From Rhytidiadelphus loreus (lineage: Eukaryota; Streptophyta; Bryopsida; Hypnales; Hylocomiaceae), in assembly GCA_947034895.1 (NCBI GenBank), contig OX344761.1, positions 69,253,839 to 69,317,838 of the forward strand: a DNA stretch of 64,000 bases, read 5' to 3'. The notes beneath the pieces are model-generated. The model was not told where the DNA came from. It did not search any database and saw only the letters and a list, made by a program, of their open reading frames with translations. Made by a program: the position numbers and the translations under genes. Below, in pieces: positions 11,937 to 24,060 of the stretch (position 1 is the stretch's first letter; each line of letters begins with the position of its first letter).

Positions 11937-13298
11937 TCAAATTAGAAGTAACTTCAACTCATTGAAGCTATAACTTGGTGCATGAATGAAAACATCGTCA
12001 TTGATGTCCATCTTGTAGAAGTATCTAAACAAATAGTACAAATGCTTGCAATTCACGTACTTTTGTCGACCTCCAATTGCAAAAACAACCATATTTGTAA
12101 AGTCTGGACACGTGCATGTAGGAAATATACCCACAGTAATTCGATACACGTTTTTGTTGGGGTCTGCCCCTGTCTCAAGTGACACTATTGCACCAAGGCC
12201 TGGAAATGGAAGCAAGGTCACTCCCACGATTTGCCCTCTTACATTGTCCGCGCTCTCCCACTTGTTCCGGTGTTCTGTAGTAGGTGCATTTCCAATTCAG
12301 TGTATGGTTTTGTTGTTCCGAATTGTTGGATACTGAGTCGAATTGGATGGTGATGGTTGATCATAGATCACACTCTTGAATACTTTTGATATATTGAAAA
12401 GCTGACGTGGTGATAATGTAGGTCGTTCTTGGAGGGGGAAGCCTGCATGCTGTAGTAACAAAGTCTCGTCCCTACTCAAATTAGTTCCAATCAACATAGG
12501 CCAAACCTCCGGCACCTCTGGCCAATCAATGACCCATTTGCGCTTTGAGCCTTTCACACATCGCTCGATATCATCCCAACAAAACCAAAAGTCTGCCACC
12601 ACCTCTCGCTTACTCCTGTAATCTTTCTTTCTACCGCAATAGGTGGGAGCTGGGGTTTCTAGACGTCCCTTTGTTATTTTCGCCATGCACTTGATGTTCG
12701 ATCCCTTCTGTTGAGCTTGACATTTTGCACCAGACTTGTGGTTGATTCTTGCAATATGCCACTTTGATGTGTCACAGTCACTTTCAAATGCAATTGTAAC
12801 ATGTTGAAAAGTGTTTATCGTGGCTTCTTTACTTTTCCCTTCTGACGACTCCACTGAAGCCACATTTGACCTTGTTCGAACACGCGGCTGAGAGAAATTA
12901 ACTTTGTCTGGTCGATGTGAATCTCTTGCATCATCAATGGGTATATCCAACTTCCTCTTTGTGCTCCCAAAAACTTTCTCTCCTTCCAAATGTGGTACTT
13001 GAGTTCCAATATCCTTTGCTCTAGGTAGTGTATTCAATGCTTCCGCTATTTTCTTTGGATCTCCACTTCGTCTTGCAGCTCTCAACCTCAATTCCCCCTT
13101 TGATGGACCAGATCTGCATATATGCCCTCTCAAATATGCACAGTAGTTTGTCATTTGCATCCACGCTCGAATACTGTCGTCGCAAGTGGCATCAAACAAA
13201 TTATTGCCTTGATTTCCGGACATTTGAAGCCACTTGTTATGAACTGTTTTTGACAAATTGCATGAAGGCATGTCGGCCATCTCTTCCAAACTCAAATC
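11937..13298 (-). pseudogene. SWIM zinc-finger protein, C-terminal part of a Mutator-type transposase-like gene
   Basis: One minus-strand frame runs from 13298 to 11937 (about 453 codons) with a single in-frame TGA at 12297-12299; both sides are in the same frame. The exon begins right after a TTTGTAG acceptor with 'DLSLEEMADMPSCNLSKTVHNKW', so upstream exons once existed but are absent. The C-terminal part has the SWIM pattern C-x-C...C-x-H in 'TCTCPDF...YVNCKHLYY' (about 12060-12130), a zinc-binding, DNA- or protein-binding module. Similar SWIM tails end many plant and algal Mutator-type transposases; this is recognition by pattern, not a search. The truncated 5' end, missing DDE core and internal stop argue for a non-functional copy, although the open frame is otherwise well preserved. 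Confidence 0.7.
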
Positions 13299-13795
13299 CT
13301 ACAAATCCAAGCAAACAGAAATATGGATTACTATATTAGATTCCACACATCAGACCTATTTATTTTTTCAAAAATGAATGCAAAGGTTTAGGTAAAATTT
13401 ACAAAAGATGTAGGATAATCACAATAAAATAAATATTAACATGAAAGACTCCTAATATACAAGACAAGACTTAATTTCCCAAAAACAAATAGACACCTTT
13501 TTATTACCAACACACTATCACTTCAATGGAAAAATCACCCAAATTTCATATTTTTTCTGTAACTATACCAAAAAGAGGAGTCCTGTCAAAGACCACTAAA
13601 ACCTTAGTTGGATCCAACTAAGGTCTTAGTGGTACCAGCTAGACCTCCGCTTTTGGGTACCCTTCACTTTCATTTCCTCAATATTTTGAATAATTCAATA
13701 AATTAGTTGGTTATCAGTTATCACAATCCACCCCACATGAACCAACAAATGCATGCATAGAAATATCCATTTCTATGAATGCGATTTTATTGTAG
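13299..13795. promoter_or_regulatory. Divergent intergenic region between the SWIM and methyltransferase-like genes
   Basis: About 500 bp between two head-to-head genes with no supported coding frame. It holds a perfect 24-bp palindrome (13601-13624) with extended arms. By position it could contain a bidirectional promoter, but no clear TATA pair can be assigned. Confidence 0.35.
13601..13624. repeat. Perfect 24-bp palindrome centred on GGATCC
   Basis: The arms ACCTTAGTTGGA / TCCAACTAAGGT are exactly complementary. The dyad extends outward imperfectly (ACCACTAAA left, CTTAGTGGT right) to about 13592-13634. Confidence 0.8.
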
Positions 13796-14512
13796 ATATC
13801 ACCAGGGAAGTCTCGATTTTTCGATGGTGTAGTTAATTGAAGGCCAGGGGTGGATCTCATCTTCTTTGATTGTTCGGAGAATCTACCTATTCCGGGGATT
13901 TTTAGTACAAAAAATGAGGTTCCGACATGGAACGAAGACATTGAGTACAAGGCTATGCAGTCAGTATTTGCTTTTGCAGAAAGGCATCTACAGGACCATG
14001 GATATTTGATAATTATCCACTCATTCTCTATGGCTTCCAAAAGCGCAATTAAAAGATTGTGTGAGATTTGCCCAATGTTAAAGAAGAAGGAGTGGTTGGG
14101 CATGAATCGCCTACACTTGACTTCGGCATTGGATAACACAACCACGGTAAGTATAATGCCATATTTTTAGCAAAATGATGTTTATCATTCATTTTGTAAT
14201 TCAATTCTTACATTTTTTTGGAGGGATGCTTGTAGACGTAGAAGCTCTCAATTACCCTTTTTGTGAAGGATTTGGGTGCAAAAGGGAAATCCAACTTTTC
14301 TTTCAAATACATACAAATGATGAAGAGTGCGGGTCTTGACATTGGACATGACAATATCTTGATGAACTTCACCAAAGAAAGCGACTTGGCGATGGATGGC
14401 CCTAAGCCATGGCGTGGGGCTCGCGAAAAAGACCCCCGGTTTTTTCAACTCCTCCTTGAAGCCACAACCGATGAAGGAGATGTAGTGCTAGATTGCACTA
14501 CAGCTATAGGTG

Positions 14513-17500
14513 TGTGGGCGCTTATTTACCCACCCTTGGTAAATCGGCGAACACAATCAGGTTCTAGTCCTATGGTAGTTTCCTACTCTAATGGGTGTCT
14601 AAGCGTCAATTCATTGTGCCTTCTAAGCAATGGATCTTTTTTGCTAAGTCCCTAATCGTGATTCTCTAATCGTGGTTCTAAATGACTCCTACGTTGGCTA
14701 TCTTTCTATGTTATGTTTTTGTGTTTCCTATTTCCAAATTCCACTCTAATGTCTTAAGGTAGGGGATTATCTCACGCCATTTCTAAAACCCTAGGACTCG
14801 CTCAATTTGGACTTTCTAATCAACCGCTATGGGCGGATGAAGTTTTGACCACCAGACTATCAACCTTCATCCATGGTTTTCCATAGGTTCCTACTTCCAA
14901 TTGAGGGCGAATTTTGACCTATGGACCTGACTCTATGGGTTCTAACTAAATCCTAAGTTCCAACTTGGTTGGATGAAATCTCCATGGGTTCATCCGTCAT
15001 GGGTTCCAAACTTCATCCGTCCGTATCGTGGTCGTTCTGACTCCAATTTGGGTGTTTTTTATGTTTTTGGAAACCCCTCACCGCCTACTCTAAGTTTTCC
15101 TACTCGGATCTGACCTGACTTGGACTCTAAGGGTACCTAACTCTCGGCCTAGTCTAGTTTTCCGCCCCTAGTGGGCAAATGACACGGGGGTAGTTTTTAG
15201 GCTCTTACCCTGGCATGGTGGTCCATAAGGAGAGCGGTCAATTCACCCTCTTCCACCATGGTAGGTTGCGGTTGTAGGTCACATCTTTGTTGGCACCGTA
15301 CGTGTTCGTGTAGCCAAAGACTAGCTCTTCCTTCCCTTCATGCCACGTCCCTCTTTCTCTTTTTCTTTTCCTAGCCCCGTGCGCCCAATTGGTGGAGAGG
15401 AGTGGGTTGGACACCTACCTACTTAGAAGGTCAAACTATGGCCTAACTACCACTTACGCCCGTCTCACCCTAATGGTGGAGAGGATCTCCTTTCTACCCT
15501 ATCGATGGTGCCCCACCCCTATCTAAGCTCCCTCCCCACTTCTCCTCATTACATTTGGAGGGGAGAGTTGGTGAGGTGAGATGGAAACGTCTCTTGTATT
15601 TTGACTGCTTCTTTCTTAGTGTGGGTGGCAAGTTTCTTCCCTTGTTTCCTATACTATCTATTTGCTAAGTTTCCCCCCCTAGTTTTCTACTCTATCTTCC
15701 AAAAATTTGGACCCCAACTTCCCCAATTTGGGCTAGTCCCCTCCCCGATGGACTGGATTCCCCTCCCCGATGGCTGGACTCCCCGACCTGATGGCTGAAC
15801 CCCCCACCCGATAGCTGGACTTCCTGCCCGATGGCTGGACTCCCTCCAGTGGCTGGACTCCCCCCTGACGGGACTGGACTCCCCGACCGACGGACTGGAC
15901 CCTCTGCCCGATGGCTGAACTCCCCGCCCGATGGTTGGACTCCCTCCAGTGGCTGGACTCCCCCCCCGACGGGACTGGACTCCCCGACCGACGGGACTGG
16001 ACCCCCACCCGATGGCTGAGCTCCTCGACCTGATTGGACTGGACTCCCCGACCTGACCGGACTGGACTCCCTCCCCGATGGTTGGACCCCCCTTTCCGAT
16101 GGGTTGGTTCCCCGCCCTTACTGGACTGGACTCCCTCCCCGATGGCCTGGACCCCCTTCCGATGGGCTGGTCCTCCCGACCTTACTAGGCTGGACTCCTA
16201 CCCCTTAACTGGACTGGGTTTCTTCCAATTCTAATTTCGGCCAATTCCTAACAAGAAAAAAAAACGAATGAACCATACAAGGAGTTTTGTTTCTAAGGAC
16301 ACGGACCTATTTTGGATACTAAACTTTGACCAGTTCCCAAAAGGTTTTGGGAACTAAACTTTGGAACGAACTTATGGGGAAGTGCAAAGCTTCGCCGTCA
16401 ATTTGGTTTTAACACCAAATTTAGGACTAATTGCTTCCCCACGGGTTCAAAGCTCCGCCGCCTGGTGACTCTTTTAACACACAATTTAGGACTAAGAATA
16501 GACTCAGAAAGGTGGAGTCTGGTTACCCTGAGGGCACTACTCCACTCTTTTCTCACAAAAGACACGGACTTGGTTAGTATGGAATGCAAGAGAGCCCTGG
16601 GTTAGTGAATGGTAAGTTAGTATCACCACTAAGTCATGAAACTAGAGGCCCCCCAAAGCGGCATCACCAAGGTACGGTGAAGGGTTGCTCTAGGGTTAGT
16701 ACAATAAAAAGAACAGTGATCAAAGACTTTTAAGGCAATGCTCCAAGAATTCCATACAAGTTGCAAGGATATGACAAGAGGAACTCTCACGGACTTGGAC
16801 CCCCAAAGAAATGTAACAACAAGAGGAGCAAGAGTGCTCAAAAAACACCGTAGGGAGTTTTGGCAAGTGTCAAAACATGAAAAGAGGTCGGACCCACGGA
16901 CCCAAGACAAGTATTGGGGGTGTTTTGGGAGAGAGAAGGGCCCCCTTTTATAGGTTTCCAAGGGCCCACTCCCCCCCTCGACGAGTAACCTCATCCATCC
17001 GGATTTTCATCCAAATTTGAGATTTTCACCTAATTTTGGGTTTTACGCTGGCCCTAACTTCTAACTTTTGGAGTTTAGCTCGGAATTGCAAACGGATTGC
17101 GCCAATGGCTTCAGAATGCCATTTTTAGTCTAATGGACCCCATACCCCTATTTCTATCACAAAACTCCATCGGAAACTAGGGCCAACTAGGGCCAATTAA
17201 AAGGGTAAAAACCTAACTTTTGGGTTTTACCTCTTTTGGCCTGGGTAACTAGCTGGGGTTGTTGGGGAGGCTCTAGGGAGTAAGAAAAGACTCCTTGATG
17301 TCTTTGTTCCGACTTCGTACGCTCCCGAGACGCCGGTCAACCCCGCAAAGATTTTGCTGTAATTATTAATTGGGGGAATGTTGTTGATTTCGGCTGCCTC
17401 CCGCTATCGGAACACTATGAAACTTGTCGGGGCGTGTTATGAACATAAAAGATGCTAGTCTAATTTTTAGTGAGATTTTACCGCAGCCTGGGTGTTTTCT

Positions 17501-18211
17501 ATGAATTTCCCGTCGTGGCCTTTGGCAGTTGACTGCTCGGAAAAAGATCTTTTGGAGATCAGAAAAAACCGAGACTTTTTGGAGAACCTCTCATGGAGTC
17601 CCCCAAGCCACGTGCCAAGTCTAGGACTAATCTGGCACACGATTGGGTGACGAGGTGAAAACTGACTTCGGTTGAATCACCGGCAATCAGGGAATCTTTC
17701 ACACATGAGGGAATCTTGGCGAATGGATTTCGCTGTAGATACCCCGACATGTTCCAGATCCAAGAACACTATCCGGCGGCTGTGGATTCCTCCATGCGGC
17801 TTGTCTGGGACAAGTAACACCTACAAGCTAACAATTGGGATTCCTAACATTTCGTCGATGAAATGGGGAAACTAGAAACTATCTTTGGAGATTTATGTGG
17901 GGATCTCCCTAACTCTTCTAAGACCAATTTAGCCTATCATGGTCACATGCACTGGATTTGGGCTATTTTGGGTAAGTCCCCGGTAGCCCTATTGTTTCCT
18001 ACTATTTACGGGTTCTAACCTATATACAAGTGGGTTTTGTAGGTAATCTATGGACAAAAGGCTATTTATGACCAAATGCTATACTGGTACGTGACATACT
18101 TATTTTGGTTCCACACTCTTTTTTGGGCTTTTTGTAGTATTTTATGCCTTAATTTGTACTAAACTAAGAAAAAAAAAAAATGAGTCCCAAGTGACGAATT
18201 TGGGCCTCACA
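14513..18211. mobile_element. 3.70-kb TG...CA insertion with 5-bp duplication AGGTG
   Basis: The element begins TGTGGGCG and ends CCTCACA and is flanked by AGGTG at 14508-14512 and 18212-18216. Without it, the methyltransferase-like exon reads '...gctataggtgcaaattg'. The interior is GC-richer than the surroundings. I find no long coding frame, no internal copy of the ends and no RT domain, so it is either a long solo LTR or a LARD-like element. It contains a minisatellite at 15740-16225. Open frames here are short and mostly follow that repeat. Confidence 0.75.
15740..16225. repeat. GGACTCCCC minisatellite
   Basis: Variable units of about 15-25 bp based on 'gatggctggactcccc' / 'gacgggactggactcccc' run for nearly 500 bp. 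The repeated peptide frames (P-D-G-W-T-P) are a consequence of the repeat, not a gene. Confidence 0.85.
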
Positions 18212-19159
18212 AGGTGCAAATTGAATACTCTAACCACAAATTCGATTTGTAATTTGTAAATGCATCATTCAACTTATTTATTTGGTGTTATTCAATCTAG
18301 ACAAGTGCATCTATTACCGCTTGTCGTGGTACAGGGCGTCACATTGTGGCGTTAGAAGAGGATGGGGACATTTTTAAAGCCATCCTTGACCCCATGAAGA
18401 AGTCTATCCCGGTTGTAGTGCCGACACAACTACTAGTGGCAGTTCAAGAATCTGAAGATCTGGACAGTATGCCCATTGTAGCCCGCAAGTTCGCCCGGAA
18501 GACACCATTGAGTAAATAAGTTTGCAACTTTTCTATATTTCCTTTTTTCCACATCATGTTTGATGTTTTGCGATCTAAGATTGTTTCACTTCTACTTGCA
18601 GTCTTCAACGATTGACACCAGTAGGTGGATTGATGAAGACACAAAGACTTCTCTTGAGTCCAGAGAAGCCTTTTCATCTTCCTGTCTATGCCGAGCAGAT
18701 GGCATTGGCATTTGCAGAGTTTGGTTGTTCTAAACCAAAACGCCGTAAAGATACATATGCTTTGAATGTTTTGGATTTTATAGATGGTAGTGCATGTGAG
18801 GGTAGAGAGACTTCAGAGTCATCATCATCTACGATTGACGGTTCTGCGACAACGTCCACTGCCACTTAGACTTTTGAGATTCACATCTCTTGAGTTGAAC
18901 TATTATGTGTGGATTTTTATTATGATTGGATTTGTGTGTTTTATGACCATATCTTGGATGCTTGTTATTTGAATTTGAATTTTTTACACCTAGATGACTA
19001 TTGACAATAATCACAATTTATTCTCTCCTAAAATATCATCCACATACATTTGCAAGTTCCTCAAATTCCATTATAATGACTCTATATTTACTGAAATTTA
19101 AATATTCTAAATCCACGTCATAGGTACCAAACTTGTTTTTTCTTTGCAAAAAATTCCCC

Positions 19160-19202
19160 GCTCACAGGCTCACGCTCACAAGCTCACATGCTAGCAACCC
19201 TG
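19160..19202. repeat. Right terminal inverted repeat and subterminal array of the Mutator-like element
   Basis: The inverted counterpart of 11145-11200: CTCACAGGCTCACGCTCAC then AAGCTCACATGCTAGC then AACCCTG. The 10-bp duplication follows at 19203-19212. Confidence 0.8.
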
Positions 19203-19212
19203 TATTAATGTT

Positions 19213-20565
19213 GCTTACCTCAATATCATCAAATTCATCATACATAAAGTGTGGTTTTAAAAAAAGTTAGGCATTGGTTGGAATGAGTTAGAAATTATGT
19301 GGTATAAAAAGCTTCTAAGATCTTTTTTATTTAATATTATCTAGAAATTGGATGACAAAGCACTATGAGCCATGACATGGCTCACAATTTAGAAGGTGGA
19401 AAATTTAAACAAAGTAGGTGAATTTGTGAGTTAGGAAGTGCTAGAAGAAGGGTTAATACCTAACTATGAATTAACAAGTTTCTTGTTACATAGCAATAGG
19501 GACTTTGGGAGATTGGTGCAAAAGTTAGGAAATACAATGTGAAGAGAATGATAAAAATGTTCTAGTGAAATAATGGGAGTTTAAAATGAAAAAACTTTAA
19601 TTAATATTTGAAAAATTAAACAAACTAGGCAAATGGTAAAATGAGGAGAAAGTGGGAATAAAATATTACAGGTAGGAAATGACATTAGACATAAATCACC
19701 GGACCCCCAAAATAGCAAGTACAAAAAAAAATCAAGAAACAAAAAATAAGCAAATAAAATTAAAAAAAAATTTAAAACAAAAAACAAAAAACAAATGCAC
19801 CCCCCCCCCCCCCCCAAATCTAGTTAGTAGAGTTAGAGCAAAGACTACGCCTCCAACCCAATGGTAGACACATTAAAATTGGGAAAAAATACAATAATTA
19901 GAGTTTTTATAGTAAGTTAGTAAGGTCTACTCTAATTGAACACTTTCAACAATTATTTAGCATATTTTACAGTAAATTAGCAAATTAACAAATAAAATAG
20001 TGTAGGATGAAATCACGGATGAAAATTAGACTATTAATAGGATTTAGTGTACAAAAATTAGGATTAACATCTCTTTTTTGTGTATTTTGGGTACATGATG
20101 CTTTGAGGATATTTTTTGATTTCTTGCATTTTCTTTACATAGATTGTTAGTGATGAAGTAAAAAAATAATGTTAAGATAATTTTCAAGACAATTAGGTTC
20201 ACCTTCTTGCTTGAGAAATGGGTGAAAAATGATGAGATTTTTAGTATTAGAGTGGATTGATTTGGAAGATTATGGAAGAATTTAAAGGTTTCTCATTGGA
20301 AAAATCAGGGAAGAAGAAGTATGGTTGTGAATTAAGAATTAAGTTGAATTAGGTGATCTAAGCTAGGTCAAGGAGAATGGGGTTTGAGCAAGCAACTGAG
20401 TAGGAATATTAGATGGCACTATGAAGAGGTCATGGAAGATCCACTAAGGTTCATTCTTCTTCAAATTTGAAACCATCAAGATGGGCAATTCAAATGGATG
20501 GCACGATAGGAATGTTTGGTGAGGAGAAGATTCAATTAAAGGAAGGATCAAGCACCATGAAGAAG
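19213..20565. other. AT-rich non-coding stretch with a C16 homopolymer
   Basis: No gene is seen. A run of 16 C at 19800-19815 follows an A-rich tract. The surrounding open frames are compositional. Confidence 0.5.
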
Positions 20566-20718
20566 CAATACAAGAAAATGAGGACATATACAACTTGTCC
20601 ACTATGACTTCACGAACAAAAACAACTGCAAAACGACTACAAAACAATCGTTTTGCAGTCATTTTTATAGGTGAAGTCCTAGTGAACAAGTTGTATATGC
20701 CCTCATTTTCTTGTAGTG
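20566..20718. mobile_element. Foldback MITE, CACTA-type ends
   Basis: The left end is (CAA)TACAAGAAAATGAGG and the right end CCTCATTTTCTTGTAGTG. The inverted repeat continues inward with ATACAACTTGT / ACAAGTTGTAT and GACTTCAC / GTGAAGTC, up to a central TGCAAAACGA / TCGTTTTGCA pair. It is non-coding and can fold over most of its 153 bp. It shares the CACTACAAGA tip with the 24474 family. Confidence 0.7.
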
Positions 20719-22477
20719 AATAAAAGAAAAGAGAGTATGAAGACATTGTCACAAGGAGGCGACATGAAGAATTGATCAATATAACAACTTTTCGCATCAT
20801 TGACAGCAAGAAGGAAAACACAAAGGCAAATCCCAAAACTACAACAAGATTATAGCTTCAACGCTCGGCCGTACTAAGATGAAGAGTATAGAGTTGTATC
20901 ACTAAATCCAAGAACATTTGGAGCATTTGATGAATGCTTGATGGCAAGAAAAGCCCCCCAAAACCATAACATAATGATAGAACAATCAAGACCAAAATTA
21001 GGTTGCAACAACAACTAGGGCATAGAAAAATAAAAAGAAGATGAAGTAAAAAAGAAGATGAAGTACAAAAGAAAGAAAAAGAATTACAACATGCAGTGAA
21101 TCACAACAATATGACCAAGGGGCCATAGCCAATCAACTACTAGCTATAGCAACTGGATAAGACAAGAAGCGAGGAACAAGTAGGTCCTAGCAGAATCGAC
21201 AAGGTCCCATAATGGCGACTTGAAAGAAATCTAGGAGACATGAATTGATCAATGAAGAAAATCCATGAACAAAGCAATTGCAAAGCAATTGCAAAGGATC
21301 CAAAAGTGGCGTGGGAGTCCAACCCTAAGTCCCTACATTCATAGCAACATGGCTAGGTACAAATTGCTTGGGAAGCCCTACCTACTTTTTTCTCTTTGTA
21401 TTTCCTAAACTTCCTTGTGAAAATAAAATATTCAAAAAATCATACTAGAAAATATGAAGGTAAGTAAAGTAGAGAAGAAAACAAAAGATACATAAAGGAA
21501 AGATAAAAGACAATTAAGTCCATAGAAACATAAAAAATTATTACTCAAAAATGACATCACTTAAGCTGTAATTGGCTTAAATTAAAGTCTTAATGATGCA
21601 AAAAAGATGAATAAATTTATTTGGAATTATCGTGTTAGTGGGACTTTGGTATGGTCACTCAACATTAAAAAGCAATTTAATTACTAAAAACTAATGAAAA
21701 GAGTTGTTAGTTAATTCCCAATCACTTAGAATAATGGATTTATGATATTGCATCATGAGTTGTATGATAAATAGTTGAAGTAGACTATGAATGAATTGTA
21801 TTGCATGATTGGGTGTGGAATTTGTAAGGGTTGTGTCTCACTTAAATTAGTGGAAAACACTTTATGAATGACATTGCATAAATTCATGGATGTGTGGAAT
21901 TGCCAAATTAGGAGTCAATTTAAACTACTTAATGAATTTGGTACACAAATTGCAAGTGTGCTAAAATAATTTGTTGGGGATCAAATTGGGCCCATTTTGG
22001 TACCCTAATGCAAGTTCTATGGATATTTTGGCAATGGAGGTTGTTTTAATCTCTTGGAGCATAAATTATTTTATAAAGAGAGTTAAGGCGTCTCATTCAT
22101 TTGGGTGATTTTAGGTGTACTGCCCCTATTTTGTCTTAGAATTTTTAGTAAATTTAGAGTATTGTGGGAAGGAGTTCATTGTTTGAAATTCCATAATTAG
22201 GTCACATACACTCCCAACCAACCCAACTCTAGGGGGGTATTTGCCCTAACCGATAGAAAACCCTCATACACCTCTACTAAATACCAAACATACATGTCAA
22301 ATAGTTTATAATTACTCCAAGGCACCCATTTATGTACATATAAAAAATTAACTCTTAGTGAATAACTTATGCTACAAACTAGGTGGATATTGGATACAAA
22401 CAATTGTTCTCTTACATGATGTTATGTTCAAAAAACATAAATATTTGTATATATTTGTAAATTTATGATGTATATAA
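20719..22477. other. AT-rich non-coding stretch
   Basis: No coding frame with support. A/G-rich segments near 21000-21100. Confidence 0.5.
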
Positions 22478-23222
22478 GAGTGGTTGCAAAAAAGACCGAA
22501 TGATTTTATCAAAAATTGAAATTTCTACACTAAGTATTATGAATTCCATGAAATAAAACAATCTCAATTGTTGATTTGAAAAATCGATGGCTAATAGTAC
22601 TTTTGACTACTTGCAAGTACTAAAAAAGTACTATTTGAAAAAAAGACAAATTGTCATAGAAAATAGATACAACTAGGTATAAAATATAAATTAATAATAA
22701 TTGAAAAATCATGAGAAAAATAAAAAATAAAAATGGACCACTTGTAAAGACTTGATAGTGATCACATTTCACCAAAAATGGAAGTAGAAACCATCTTCAA
22801 TGTTCAAAAGTGCAGGTGCAAGGGAGCCCTATTTGTATGAATATGGATGCTGTAAAATAATGTTTTTTTAGATTTCATTTGGTAGGCACATATGACATAT
22901 TCAACTATTGTAGAAATAGACCACAAAAATTTCAGCTCTTAATCATTAATTTGGGATATTCCCCAATACTAAAACCCTATAAACCTCAAAGTGTGACAAA
23001 TTAGAAAATTGACTTTTAAATATAAAACAATTTGTTTAAATTTAAAAAAATAAGGAATATGATAATAATCAAGTTAGCCATCTCCAATAAAAATTTCAAA
23101 TTCATTATGTTCTACTATCAATAGTTCAAGTAGAAAACAACTTTGTCACTCTAAATGTGATCTCGAGGATGTGATGCAAATTAAAATAGGATTGGTCTTT
23201 TTTGCAATTCTGAATTCCATAT
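22478..23222. mobile_element. ~0.74-kb TIR element, old copy of the family at 35897-36621
   Basis: It matches the inverted orientation of 35897-36621: 'gatagtgatcacatttcacc', 'ttagccatctccaataaaaatttcaa' and 'aaacctcaaagtgtgacaaatta' all recur there. The ends are degenerate but still inverted (TTGCAAAAAAGACC and its complement GGTCTTTTTTGCAA). Non-coding. Confidence 0.65.
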
Positions 23223-23847
23223 TGTTTGATATATTTCTAAATTGACTACTTTTTCAACACCCTCCATTGGTTATAATATATTTGTGGGTTCATTTTTGAG
23301 CCCGTATGTTAAATAAAAAATACAAATAATATATATAATATACTATAATAAATACTATATCAAGGTATTATACCATATATTGCACTAAATATCATATATT
23401 TTCATCCTAGATTTTATCCTAAATTCTTAGAGTAAATATATGTTTAACTCATGTATTTTATAATGCAAGGGCAAGTGTCCCTCTTGGATAAAGAATTAAA
23501 TATTCACAATACAACTAGAGCTTGCCCTCCATGTTTTATAATATACCTATATTTTTTCTATGCAAATTCTAATATCAAGTGTTAAATACGTCTTTGTATT
23601 AATTATTATACCACCTCAATGATATATCACTCTCTATATTATTTCTAATGTATTTAAAAAATCTAGCTCCTTGAAATAAATACTACCCTATTTTGGATTT
23701 ATGTGGTTTTTGAATGAATTACTAAGTAGATACCTTAAATTAGGATTATATGGTAGGTGCAAATTTAAACCCTAAAGCAATTTGATGTTTTTAGATCCAA
23801 AACAATTTCATAGGATCCCTTTTCTTTTGGGCAAAATGGAGCTAGAA

Positions 23848-24060
23848 CACTACATGTGTTTTAAGTATAGTCCTAGAGATAAGATATTAAATAATGACCT
23901 TTATGTTGACCTTTATGTAGATTTATAGTAAAAATTTACTGAAAATACATGTACTTTTAGTAAATTTTACCTAAAAATCTACATAAAGGTCATTACTTAA
24001 TATCTTATCTCTAGGACTGTACTTAAAAATACACTTACAACACCCCTTTTTCTTGTAGTG
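23848..24060. mobile_element. CACTA-type foldback MITE, copy B
   Basis: It starts CACTACATG and ends CTTGTAGTG, with the 3-bp duplication GAA on both sides (23845-23847 and 24061-24063). The halves are inverted repeats (AGATAAGATATTAA...TTAATATCTTATCT; ACCTTTATGTAGATT...AATCTACATAAAGGT). It is closely related to copy A at 7251-7446. Non-coding. Confidence 0.8.

Larger units (their letters stand above)
13796..18869 (+). pseudogene. Beta-class (permuted) DNA methyltransferase-like gene, interrupted
   Basis: Exon blocks: 13796-14146, 14242-14511, 18301-18519 and probably 18602-18869. The first follows a TTGTAG acceptor and has an in-frame TGA at 13838-13840. It contains 'GVDLIFFDCSENLPIPG', equivalent to motif IV (VDLIxxDPPY), then 'HGYLIIIHSFS'. 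A 95-bp intron (14147-14241, GTAAGT...GTAG) leads to 'EKDPRFFQLLLEATTDEGDVVLDCT', equivalent to motif I. The continuation 'ASITACRGTGRHIVALEED' at 18307 completes motifs I/II. The order IV before I matches N4-cytosine/N6-adenine beta-type enzymes. DPPY is replaced by DCSE and the SAM-loop glycines are poor, so catalysis is unlikely. The phase into 18602 does not fit cleanly. A 3.7-kb insertion sits at the second exon's end. The ParB-like N-terminal part seen at 51.4 kb is absent here. Confidence 0.65.
11145..19202. mobile_element. Mutator-like element (8.06 kb) carrying SWIM and methyltransferase-like genes
   Basis: The left end is CAACGACGCTAGCATGTGAGC and the right end, inverted, is CAGGGTTGCTAGCATGTGAGC. 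The next 60-70 bases on each side are arrays of GTGAGC/ATGAGC-type heptamers. A perfect 10-bp duplication flanks the element. Inside, a minus-strand gene ends in a SWIM zinc finger, a domain common in Mutator-type transposases, and a plus-strand beta-class methyltransferase-like gene is transcribed away from it. The catalytic DDE part of a transposase is not present, so this copy is probably non-autonomous. A 3.7-kb retroelement-like insertion (14513-18211) accounts for nearly half of the length. Confidence 0.85.

Noticed and set aside
15733..16234. Several ORFs with PPDGW-type repeats
   Set aside because: Products of the minisatellite in multiple frames and both strands.
14513..18211. Ordinary long intron of the methyltransferase-like gene
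   Set aside because: All other introns seen are 60-190 bp, and the segment has TG...CA ends with an exact AGGTG duplication, so it is an insertion.
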